In this document: positions 12,590-23,343 of the stretch, one piece after another
Position numbering within the stretch: position 1 is the stretch's first letter
How the letters are laid out: every line of letters starts with the position of its first letter
NCBI GenBank assembly: GCA_002105175.1
Contig: MCGE01000029.1
Location: 62,001-126,000 of the forward strand
Direction of reading: 5' to 3'
From: Absidia repens
Lineage: Eukaryota > Mucoromycota > Mucoromycetes > Mucorales > Cunninghamellaceae
Length of the DNA: 64,000 nucleotides
Position numbers and translations under genes: made by a program
The notes under the pieces: generated by a model
Seen by the model: the letters and a program-made list of their open reading frames with translations, nothing else
What the model was told of the DNA's origin: nothing
Database searches by the model: none

Positions 12590-13263
12590 CTATGTCAAGT
12601 CCTGGATCTCGATCTACCAGAAAAGGTTTCTGTTTAAAACCCAGTCACCAAAAGAAAATATTTCACTATTACTTGACTTACGAATAAAAAAGCTGTCTTG
12701 ACGGGATTGCGTATCAGTAGCTGGTATTTTTCATAAACGGTTTTGTTTTCTTGATCAATAAATGCCAGCAATTCATGAATAGTCTAACCATAGAAAGGAG
12801 AGAGGGGTTTTGAATAAGGGGGTGATGTGTGGAGGACAAGATTTTCCTTTACCTTATGATAATGGGACGATAAGAAGAGCGGTAAAAGATAGATGGTCAG
12901 TATTTCCATCGTATTATATAGTACGCCTTTCCAACTTAATCGTTCGGCTCTGTCCAACATTGTATTGATAGTCTTGATAGTATGTTCGTATTGCTCGATT
13001 GTAATCTATAAACGAACGACTGCGTAAGTACACCCACGCTATCATTGGGTCGTTTTTCTCTCTTTTTTTTTAATTACCCTCCCCTCCAATGCCTTTGGTA
13101 TATCTGTACAGAACTTGGTAATGCCATTTCCTTCTGAGTAATCACGCTCTATTCGAATAGCTTTTGTTGATGCATCTTGCTGAGCAATATGGATGGACGT
13201 ATGAGGTTTGGGGTGGACAAGAGAAGAAGACGGTGATTTTATTGTTGTTGTTGTTGTGGCCAT
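12590..13263 (-). CDS. ERF4: Erf4/GOLGA7-family palmitoyltransferase accessory subunit
   Basis: Predicted 154-residue partner of a DHHC protein acyltransferase (Erf2-type) that palmitoylates Ras-like proteins at the ER/Golgi. Exons: 13263-13078, 13005-12853, 12783-12682, 12613-12590; all phases agree. The core after residue 35 matches the Golgin-A7/Erf4 family: IERDYSEG, then a helix ending in ERLSW, a hydrophobic stretch (MEILTIYLLPLLF) and the SHYHK motif, then DQENKTVYEKYQLLIRNP. The last 24-nt exon supplies the family's IEI ending, which supports that splice. The N-terminal 35 residues are Thr/Ser-rich. The frame stays open upstream of this ATG into a poly-T tract, so a further upstream exon is possible. 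It shares a 374-nt divergent region with the ubiquitin-eL40 gene. Confidence 0.85.
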
Positions 13264-13637
13264 ATCATGCTGCTGTATTTGTTGACTTGTTTTATTATTA
13301 GATGTTGACTTTCCACCCTGTTCGTTTTGTGTATCAAAAAAAAAAAAAAAAAAAAAAAAAGGAGAAAGAGACGAAAATAACTAGCAAAATAAAAAGGCAT
13401 GAAGTATTATTTTTCAAATCCAGTCGCTTGCTACCTGACGGAGATTAAAGTATTGGAACGCCCAAGGGGGAAAAGCGACGACTCGAGTCCAATTTCTTTT
13501 TTCTCTTCCTCTAATCCTTGTCAAAGGTAACGTAGTCGCAAAAAAAAAACGACCATCCATCCATTCATCCATCTATCCATCTATCCATTTATCCATCCAC
13601 TCACCCATTTTCCGTTTTTTTTTGTTACAGTATCAAG
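13264..13637. promoter_or_regulatory. Divergent promoter region of ERF4 and ubiquitin-eL40
   Basis: A 374-nt space between two outward-facing start codons, so the two genes probably share or abut promoters. It holds a run of about 24 A (13338-13361) and a TCCA-type minisatellite (13552-13610) in the leader of the ribosomal gene. It also holds a pyrimidine-rich stretch, consistent with a highly expressed translation gene. No specific operator is recognised. Confidence 0.55.
13552..13610. repeat. CCAT/CTAT tetranucleotide tract
   Basis: About fifteen imperfect four-base units (CCAT, CTAT, TTAT) directly upstream of the ubiquitin-eL40 start codon, in its likely 5' leader. Confidence 0.85.
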
Positions 13638-14148
13638 ATGCAAATCTTCGTCAAGACCCTTACTGGCAAGACCATTACCCTCGAAGTCGAGAGGTAAGAA
13701 AAAATTACTCAACACAATTTCCGGAAACTAATCGTCTTTTTCGTTTATAGCTCTGACTCTATCGACAATGTCAAGCAAAAAATCCAAGACAAGGAAGGTA
13801 TTCCTCCTGATCAGCAACGTTTGATTTTTGCTGGTAAGCAATTGGAAGATGGTCGCACTTTGTCTGACTACAACATCCAAAAGGAATCCACCCTCCACTT
13901 GGTCCTCCGTCTCCGTGGTGGTATCATCGAACCCTCCTTGAAGGCCTTGGCTTCCAAGTACAACTGTGACAAGATGATCTGCCGTAAGTGTTACGCTCGT
14001 TTACCCCCTCGTGCTGTCAACTGCCGTAAGAGATCTTGCGGTCGTACCAACCAACTTCGCCCCAAGAAGAAGGTAATAACATTAAAAGAAGTCTTAAGCA
14101 TGTTGTTTCTTTGTATACTGACCCTCATTTTTTATTTAGCTCAAATAA
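13638..14148 (+). CDS. UBI-RPL40: Ubiquitin - ribosomal protein eL40 fusion
   Basis: Encodes ubiquitin (residues 1-76) fused to 60S ribosomal protein eL40 (77-128). After cleavage at the LRGG junction it provides both products. Exons: 13638-13693, 13751-14072 and 14140-14148. The last exon adds only LK and the stop, giving the standard total of 128 residues. The ubiquitin part is canonical ([10 protein letters not shown] to LRLRGG). The eL40 part begins [10 protein letters not shown] and holds four zinc-binding cysteines ([16 protein letters not shown]). An AATAAA site lies at about 14219. Codon use is strongly biased to C-ending codons compared with neighbours, as expected for high expression. 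Confidence 0.98.
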
Positions 14149-14465
14149 ACGGATCGCCCCCTTGGCCCTGTTTTTATACTATTTTTATATGCTATTCATG
14201 TAGAAATCCCATTATTGAAATAAAAACATCATCTTGATTTATCAAGTTCATTTGAACTCTTTTTGTCTTCTTTTTTATTATTATCATGGTAATATGGTGC
14301 ATTTCATCAAGAACCGCCATGAACTTCAATTCTTTTCAATTTTGGGAATTCAATCCCCGGATGCAGTTTTGTGCGAATTCAAATTGCTCTGATCATATTT
14401 CTCTCTTTTTTGTTGCTCTTTTTTTTTTTTTTTTGTCAACGCCATTGAACATTCATGAGGTTACG
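14149..14465. other. 3' flank of ubiquitin-eL40
   Basis: Contains the 3' untranslated region with AATAAA near 14219, then AT-rich DNA with a T-run at 14419-14434. No gene. Confidence 0.5.
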
Positions 14466-14665
14466 ATGAGGTTAGATTTATATTAGACTAGTATTAAACA
14501 TAGAATCAGAAGGGTTTTAGCAAAAGGACATACAACAAACATGGGGAAGCCCTTTCATTTTGGATTAATGATCTTCTGCCACCCCGAGATTAGTCTCTTA
14601 GAATAGCGTTATTTAGCCATTGTCTTGATTTATTTTTATCTGAATAAAATATATATTGCTTTTTG
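14466..14665 (+). repeat. Dispersed repeat copy B (truncated)
   Basis: Short copy of the dispersed family: the TTAGATT/AGTATTA tract, the core ATGGGGAAGCCCTTTCAT at about 14541-14558, and GAATAAAATAT near 14641. The CACGTG head and the far portion are missing, so this is a fragment. Confidence 0.7.
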
Positions 14666-15529
14666 TCAATTTTTTGCTTTATCATACTTTTAGTTTATCT
14701 ACTTCAATAAAATATATCTTCTTTTTTGAATCATCAACCTCTACTATCAGACCCATCAAATATCGAGCAATCTTTTTTCTTTCCGTGTGTGTACGCGTGA
14801 GTGTGAGTGTGATAAGAGACAAATTTATTATTGGTTTAAAAAAAAAAAAAAAGCATATCATTAAAGCCACTTCGACTATAGGTACTGTACAAAACAGCAA
14901 CAGTATTCCTTCCTCATTGTGTAACAGCGATGTTTACAATAAGCGTTTTTGGAATTTTTCAAATGCACCATATTATCATGGAGAAGGGGTTCTATGTGGT
15001 GGCAGCATCTGGTGGTCAATTGATATTGTATTTAGTCGTGCAATGATATATATACGTGTTATAATTATTGGGTTGTGTGATAATCGAACATAGGGAATAA
15101 TGATTATGGTCTATGGGACACAGTGATAAGTTGTGAATATTCTATAAAATTCTACAGTCAAGGTCAAAAATACAAGTATATACTGACAATACATCAAACA
15201 AGTCAATAGTTTAGTAAATTCTATTTTATTGCATGATAATTTTAAAAACATATTCCAAAGTAAAAATATGGTACCATATGGTAAAAATAACAATAATAGA
15301 AAGAAAAAAAAAAAAGCAAAATCTAAACAGGGACAACGACCATGTAAAAAAAAAAGTTGATAAAAGGGGAGAGATCAAAGTCTTTTATTAAGAGAGCATT
15401 CTTTTCTTTTCTGTGTAAATTTGATGGAAGAAGGGGGAAAGAAGGAAGGAGGGGGAAAAGGGCAGATAAAACAAAGGATAGGGTAGAGTGAGAGAGAGAG
15501 GAATGTATGGAAGGGGTTGGGGATTTTTT
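14666..15529. other. AT-rich intergenic DNA
   Basis: Between repeat copy B and the 3' end of the Ran gene. A 145-codon forward open frame (14656-15093) starts inside the repeat, is rich in Phe, Ile, Ser and Lys, and looks like chance. The region also holds poly-A and poly-T runs. Confidence 0.4.
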
Positions 15530-16663
<1,134 letters not shown>

Positions 16664-17442
16664 GACTAAGATCACACACAATGAGAATTTAAAAAGGTAT
16701 ATGTTTAGTATTATAACGACATCCAGGGCGAAGCATCGATACGTCAAATCATCCATCCATTATCACAAAAAATAGAATAAATAGCCAATATAGTGTTTCT
16801 AGTTGATGGATGGCAGGAGGAGGAGTGGGGAGCTGATTCTTACCTATTAACGTTTAGATGTAAAAAGGAATAAAAAGGGTAAAGAAGAGAAAGTGTAAAT
16901 CGCAAGAATGGCAAAAATGAAAAAATTAGCAATCAGCCCAGATCGCGGACCAGTCGCACAATTTTATAGGTCCGCTGCTTTAGTGGATTTTTGGGCTCTG
17001 TGGCAATAATATTGTTGCATTCTTTATAGCATGAACTAGGGAAACGATATCGACCTCCTCCTTTTCAGTACTGTATTATAGAAATAGCACCCTTTTCTAT
17101 TTGTTTCTAATAGATCAATATAGATTACCTCCCCCCTTCATTTTGATATTCGGATAATTAACATTGCAAAAAAGCGACCCTAGGGAAAATGAAAGATTTA
17201 GCCAACGAAAAGTGACCGAGTGATTTTACGATAATGCAAATCCAAAATGGTGGAATAGAAAATGAAACGCCGATAGTTATCGTTTGGAGCAGATGACTGA
17301 TGATTGCCCCACTCTTTTTTTTATTAAGACATACTTTTTTCTTTTTTTTTCTTTTTTTTTTTTTTTTTTCTTACAACCTTCTTTTCAATAACCTTTTGTT
17401 TTTTTTTTTTTCTCCCTTTTTTTCTTTTTTACTTGTTTTATC
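16664..17442. promoter_or_regulatory. Divergent region between GSP1 and a Ser-rich gene
   Basis: Holds the GSP1 leader with its likely intron (16666-16843) and the promoter of the plus-strand gene. That gene's leader is extremely pyrimidine-rich from about 17330 to 17435. No repeat copy is seen. Confidence 0.5.
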
Positions 17443-18782
17443 ATGGCTTTTGCTCAACAACAACGTCGACCACGGCATCGTTCTCAGCATTCAGAAACGA
17501 CATCTGAAGATCTCCCTATCATATCTCCAGTACAGTCATCCTCAAATATCAATCACGTTTTATCGCCTGGTCCCATTCACTCCACAACCACCGTTACCAA
17601 TGTTGCTCCTACAATATCAGCAACATACTCCACTTCAGATTCAGAAACAGATTGGCATGTCATTAGCTCTGGTCTACGGTCGTCTTCTTTAACAACCACT
17701 TCCAGCCTCTCATCTTCGGGTACACCAGCATCACGGCCATCCACTTCACATCTTGGCAGCCTCCGACGTGACTCTGTGGATCAACCTTTGTCTTCTGATC
17801 TGGAATCCTTTTCTTCATTTCGTCCTTCTGATACAGAATCCTTCTCTGATATTGACTTTGCCTTTGAGGTCCTACCTTCTCATGATGGCACCGGGGCTTT
17901 TATGGACGATGATATGGATCCAACCTCGGAGGAGGAAACATTAACAATACAACAGCAACAACAATTAGCAGTAGAAATAGAATTGGATCCCTCAGCATCA
18001 TCATCACCAACACCGCAAAATGCCTTGATTCAACGGAATAAAAAGACTTCCACCATGAGTAGAGTATCAACAAGCTTTGGGGATTTTGAACCGAGTTCGC
18101 CAAGCATGCCAAACATTCTACTTCCTTACGGTGGCATCCACTTACCATCCTTTGCCGCTGCTGCCGTCGCCACCACCAGCAATAGCAACAACAGCGATAA
18201 TGTCAATACCCCTTATGCCTCTGCACTTGATCATCCTACCTTTCAGCCAACTGTCATTTCAAAAGACCTGGTTGGAACATCATCCGACGAATATACTTCT
18301 GACACTTTATCTAGGCAACAACACCAACACCAGCAATTGGAAGATTCAAGTAGTACCACCAGCACAAACTCATCGGCGGATCAAATCAAATTCACTCGAA
18401 AACGACGAAGAAATCTGGATAGGCAAGTCAAAACAAATAAACAAAAACCCACCATCCCCGAAGTTGATGGTAGTGAATGGACGCTAATCGATATATGTTT
18501 TATACGTGTTTATGTATATATAGTATCCCGACCCATCATCCCTCTTTGCCGGGCACCATCACTTCCTTTGCCATCTTATCAGCATTATGGAACAATTTAC
18601 GGCGCCTTACGAACCACCTGATAGAAAACGATACTTACACGGCGGATGCATTCACCTCGCTTGTCTCTGAAGCTACTCTGGAAGGGTGTCTTCCTTTTGG
18701 ATCCCACCTGCATATGGAATTGGCGGCTGGCTTACGACCTGCATACTCGAATCGAAGATATGAAGGTCTGCCTGGAATGTAA
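17443..18782 (+). CDS. Ser/Thr-rich protein of unknown function
   Basis: Not recognised. Exon 1 (17443-18469) encodes a Ser/Thr/Asp-rich, probably disordered region with a motif SETDWHVISSG near residue 67, an acidic stretch and a basic patch (TRKRRRNLDR). The proposed second exon (18583-18782) encodes a more ordered segment (LWNNLRRLTNHLIENDTYTA, then GSHLHMELAAGLRP) that looks conserved and amphipathic. The join uses the donor after GATG at 18470 and the acceptor TTATCAG at 18582. It is the only pairing I found that reaches this frame in phase. Without splicing, the first frame ends at 18621. Total with the splice is 408 residues. An AATAAA lies near 18983. Confidence is for the gene, and less for the join. 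Confidence 0.65.
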
Positions 18783-19539
18783 TGATGAATGAACAACACT
18801 ACCGACTGTAAATACCGATATATGATGTATATTTTTAGTGTGTAGTTAGAAACCTTGCCCCCTCCCCTCCTTCCCTTACTCCCCGACTCTTGTTTTAGTG
18901 TGTTACGTTTAACTCTTTTTATTACTATTATTATTATCTTTATCATTCTATTTTTATATTATTTATCTATCTTATCTCAATGTCAATAAAGTCAATTTCG
19001 TATATGATACATTTATAGTTTGCTTTTTCCTTTTTGTTGCTGTTGTGGGTTGCGACATTATGATCAAATTTTTATGTGTATGAAAACTTTTTTTTTTTTG
19101 AATATAAATGTTCAACCTTAAAACGTTGGTGTGCGTGTGTGTTATGGTGATGTTGGCGTTGATCTGGAACCGATCATGATACCGGCATCATTTGTAAGAC
19201 GGCGGCTTTACGTTTGCGTCTTATCTTATTCGGGTGAACTAAATTTATTTAATTCAAGACTTCAAAAAAAAAAAAAAAGAGCGAAGGTTGCTATAGACAT
19301 CTCAAAACAGGTCCTCCACGAATTATTGTATTTGCACATTTGTTTGGTGCGCGATTAAATACATAGGGACCCACAATAACAATATCAACCGGAAAACAAA
19401 ATTATATTGTTGTTCTGATGTGTTTATCCATGCAATGTCTAGCAAGAGAGCAGTTTTTTGGAACCTTTGAAATGAAAAAAGGTATTGAAAAAATAGCAGC
19501 AGGAAAGGGCTCACAACTGCAGTTCAGCAAGAGGTTGCA
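18783..19539. other. 3' flank and AT-rich intergenic DNA
   Basis: Holds the 3' end of the Ser-rich gene (AATAAA near 18983) and T-runs. No gene seen. Confidence 0.5.
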
Positions 19540-20410
19540 GATACTATTTCAAATCCAGCCCACGTGAAATTTTATTCCGCCTATTTTTTATTTTTCGCTC
19601 TCTCTCTTTCATTTTTTTTTCCCTTCATTTTTTCTTCGTCATTTAACTTCTCTGGGATTCTGATGGACTTAGATTAGTGTCAGGACTAGTTTAGAAGGTG
19701 CTTCAGGTCAAGGATTACAACATACATGGGGAAACCCTTTCATTTTGGATCCAGGATCTACAACCACCATTAGTTGGCTTTTTGAAGCTGTCATTAGCTT
19801 AGCTTAGTGTTAGTTGTTCATAGTTTGTATATACAGCTGAATAAAATATGTCTCTTTTTAATTGCTTCAATGAAAAACGTCACATTAGTTTCCATCATAT
19901 CTAGTGCAATAGTTTTTTTTTTTTTTTTTTACTATCATTAGCGTTTTTGATTAGTGTTAGCAATTGTTTACGTTTCAAAAAAAGATATCCACCTACGGTA
20001 TTAATCATATTCTGTCTAAAATATGCAGCGTATGAAATCACTTTTCACAAACGTATCTTTAGATTAGTGTTCGCCATTCTTCAGTTCTCTCCTTCTGCTC
20101 CTTCATGTGCCCTCTAATAGACCTTTCCGCTATTGAATTTCTTGTTACAATGAATCACAATCATTTAGCTTAGTACATATCATTATGCTTCAATATATCC
20201 TTTTTCCCTCACAGACATCCTCTGACCCATTAGATAGTGAACAATGCCATTATTTAAGCTGTTTGGGTGTATACTACCAAATGTGTACTTCCTAACTCAT
20301 CCATTGTCACACAATTTCCCTACCTAGAGTCCCCGTACTCACTGTATATATCCAGTTTATTGTTTTCATTGCATATTGCTTGATTGATCGTGAAACTCCA
20401 AAGGAAAACT
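19540..20410 (+). repeat. Dispersed repeat copy C
   Basis: One of the best copies. CCCACGTG head (CACGTG 19561-19566), T-rich spacer, TTAGATTAGTGTCAGGACTA tract near 19670, core ATGGGGAAACCCTTTCAT near 19726, then AATAAAATATGTCT near 19841. Weaker repeats of GATTAGTGTTAG follow downstream (19950, 20060), and the end is a segment near 20370-20430 shared with copy D at 28040-28110. No coding potential. Confidence 0.85.
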
Positions 20411-22009
20411 CAATTGGATTTCAAAGGGTTTCCCAATGAAATATGAAACGCTTAGGGCATCAATTATCCATCCTTTTTTGTTTTTTTTGTTTTTTATCCT
20501 TTCTTTTTGCGTGACATTCAAAAAAACCAATGGAGTCGTCTACCGGATTAAAATATAGTGACGAGGCGTTTAATACCATCCTATTCCATCAAAACCCACA
20601 CTTCAATTGCCCTCCTGGTATCCAATAGACCATTTTTTATATTTTTTCAATGCATTACAATCAAATGATTGTATACTGATCCTTTATCGATGGAAAGTAA
20701 CTTTTAATCCGATCTCACCTACAACACAACGCTTCTTTCATATTAACTGTGGTTTGTCTCAAGCAACATCTCAATTATTTTTTTACGTTTTGAGTGTCGA
20801 TACTGTATTGTCCCTATAGCCGCCATTTGTATCTCCCTGGATTCTACACCATGTTCAAGACTCAATGAATATCTTATGATATGATTAAATTTTTATTTTT
20901 CATAATAACAAATTATAGTACTATGGTCAAAATTGCATGACAGGAAGGTCATCACTCCAGGAGCTTAGCATGTGTGAAATTTTAAATACCGCTTCACCGT
21001 AAAATCGATGTAGTGTTTTTTCCCTCTTTTTTTCCCTCCTGCTAATTGAATGGCATCCCAAATCCCTTTTGAGACATCCAGAATACTGCTCTTTACAAAT
21101 ACTCGAAGTAAGTTGACAGGGTAAATTATATAGGTTATAGACTTATTTCGATTTTATTATCAACACTTTTTCTATTTATTATATCTAAAGGAAGATCTTT
21201 CAATACGCGCGACTTTTCTAGAACAACAACAACACTAATCACACTTCACAAACCATGGAATCTGTGCGTTTATAAAACAGGTAAAACAATTGAAATACTA
21301 TGAACTGATCGATATAACGAGAATATATTTATTCACCCCTTAATAATAGCTGCACTGTCATTATTACTCACCAAATCTGGAAATGAAAAAAGTAAGAAAC
21401 TACTGCAGATACCGGAACTCTTGGTGCTGAACCGATCGATAGCTGATATCACATGGAAACTTTTTCTCTCCTGGTAAGTAATTTTTTTTTCTTTGTTTGG
21501 GACAATTGAAAAATTAAATCAAACGACCCATTTTGTTATTCTTCAATAATTGGTTAGTTGTTTATTACCAAGAAATCAAAAGGACGTGAAACATGGGGAC
21601 ATCCTTTTGGCACTCAACAAATGTAACCATTCAAAATTCTGGGTGAACTGACCTGACAAAATGTATCTTCGGGTGCTTTGATCTGAACTGGCCAATCAAC
21701 AAATAGCAAATCGATAGATCACGGAACGATGAAATGTTTTTGGAAACTCTTTATCGAACATCATGTACAACCTCGGCAGCGTTGTTTTGGACATAGCCAT
21801 TCATTGTGGAACGGAGTTAGTGTGAAGATGGTGGTGTTGATTCTTATCGTCCAATCAAGGAACCTTGTTTTTAGGTAATTGATAATCTATTTGATCACCG
21901 ACACTTTTTTTTTTTAACGCTTTCCTCTTAATAATTAACTTGACTTTTTCTTTTTCTCTTCCTTTTTTTTTTCAAGTCTCTTCTCCTTTTCCGTGTTTCT
22001 ATATCTTTG
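20411..22009 (+). promoter_or_regulatory. Upstream region and uORF-bearing leader of the bZIP gene
   Basis: The gene-proximal kilobase contains five short ATG-initiated frames before the bZIP start. They are 21255-21275 (6 codons plus stop), 21383-21430 (15), 21593-21646 (17), 21661-21681 (6) and 21729-21878 (49). Probable leader introns begin at 21281 (ending near 21350) and 21474. If the second ends at the T-rich acceptor at 21976, only the first two frames stay in the mRNA. Multiple short uORFs before a Gcn4-like factor resemble the translational control known for yeast GCN4 and Neurospora cpc-1. The transcription start is unknown. Confidence 0.5.
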
Positions 22010-22885
22010 ATGATGAAATTTGATCTACAACTAAATTCTTGCGGATTTGACCCAGATAATTTGGATGATTGGCTTGAGAGTGATCTGAAACAATCTGGAA
22101 TATTACCCTCTGGCAAAACCAACATGTACAACGGCATCAAACTTGAAGACCCGGATGACTGGGAACGACATTCTTGTAGCGATGGGTCTGACGATAAGAC
22201 TGTAGTGGATGAGTTGGAATTGGATAACAGGAAATCCGACACACATACTGCCGATACCCCATTACCTACTCAACTAGCACCAATTCTCAAGGCCCTGGCG
22301 GTTTTGACATCATTACATCAACAAGGGGCTGCACTGCCAGGACTATTACCCCTTGCTCCCTCACTATCTTTGCCTCCACCACCTCCTCCTCATCCATCAA
22401 CAACACCTCTTACCCCTGAAGCCATCAACCCTATACATATGACCAAGACACCCAGGAATCTTCAACAACATGATACGACAATATCACCGATAAACACCAG
22501 CAATATGACCAACAACAACAACAACACATCATCGAAACGTCAGCGGGACTCAGATACTGCTTATAATAAAATGGAACTTTTGGATCCTTTGGCATTGAAA
22601 CGACAGAAGAATACCGATGCCGCTCGACGATCCAGGCAACGGAAGGTGATGAAGATGGAAGGATTAGAATCTCGTGTCAATGAATTGGAAAAGGACAACC
22701 AACAGTTACTGTTGAAAGTGGCGGTGGCTGAAAGTGAACGTGATGCTGCCAAGGTAAAAGAAGCAAAACAACGCGAAAAAGTGGCTGCTCTGGAAGCTCA
22801 ATTGGCCAAGTCGCATCAAGAATTGCTACAACGGGATCAGTCGAAGGATCAAGAAAAGGATGATACCTCGGATACAGATAACTAG
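22010..22885 (+). CDS. Gcn4/CpcA-like bZIP transcription factor
   Basis: Single exon, 291 residues. The C-terminal bZIP has LKRQKNTDAARRSRQRK at about residues 196-212, matching the Gcn4 basic region with its invariant N and R. A long coiled coil with leucine heptads follows to about residue 275. The N-terminal half is acidic and Pro-rich, with DLQLNSCGFDPDNLDDWLES resembling an acidic activation domain. The likely role is control of amino-acid biosynthesis genes under starvation (cross-pathway control). Two adjacent ATGs (22010, 22013) are possible starts. The leader carries several uORFs, as known for this family. Other bZIP types (for example Zip1/Met4-like) are possible, but the basic region is closest to Gcn4. 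Confidence 0.88.
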   Translation: MMKFDLQLNSCGFDPDNLDDWLESDLKQSGILPSGKTNMYNGIKLEDPDDWERHSCSDGSDDKTVVDELELDNRKSDTHTADTPLPTQLAPILKALAVLTSLHQQGAALPGLLPLAPSLSLPPPPPPHPSTTPLTPEAINPIHMTKTPRNLQQHDTTISPINTSNMTNNNNNTSSKRQRDSDTAYNKMELLDPLALKRQKNTDAARRSRQRKVMKMEGLESRVNELEKDNQQLLLKVAVAESERDAAKVKEAKQREKVAALEAQLAKSHQELLQRDQSKDQEKDDTSDTDN

Positions 22886-23343
22886 ACGCTTTTTGTTGTA
22901 TGTAATTAGTTTGACTTAGTTTTAGTTTTAGTTGATTTTTTTTTTTAATGAAGTTTAAACACACATCATGGAAGCAAAGACTTGTTGTTTTTGAAGCAAA
23001 CATATTTTATTTTATTTTTGTTAGATTAGCATTTAGTTTACACCTATATTTAAGTATTATCTATCCATTGTCTATTACTATTATTTTTTTGACTCAAAAG
23101 TGATTATATTGTATATTCCCCAATCACTAATAAATGTTATATTTGTATCTGTCTATAATGTGTTATTCCATGTCTTTTTTATATGTTGATTTTAATTTTT
23201 GGTGATCTTTCTGGTGGCCCCTGGGCAAAAGCTGGATTCCAAAAATGGCGCGCGTGTAAACTGTTCCAAGCTGGGATACAATATTTTTGTTTTTTTTTTT
23301 TTCATTTTGCTTCTCTTACATAAATGACTCCCAGTATACTTCA
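22886..23343. other. Intergenic region between the bZIP and RTC4-like genes
   Basis: 3' flank of the bZIP gene with an AATAAA-type site near 23130, then the T-rich leader of the next gene. That leader includes an ATG at 23324 whose 7-codon frame stops at 23347, overlapping the next start codon. Confidence 0.5.

Noticed and set aside
14656..15093. 145-codon forward open frame
   Set aside because: It starts inside repeat copy B, is rich in Phe, Ile, Lys and Ser from AT-rich DNA, and matches no family.
19540..20410. Repeat copy C as a tRNA-derived SINE
   Set aside because: I looked for A- and B-box sequences in the head and found none that fit. No tRNA-like fold could be recognised.
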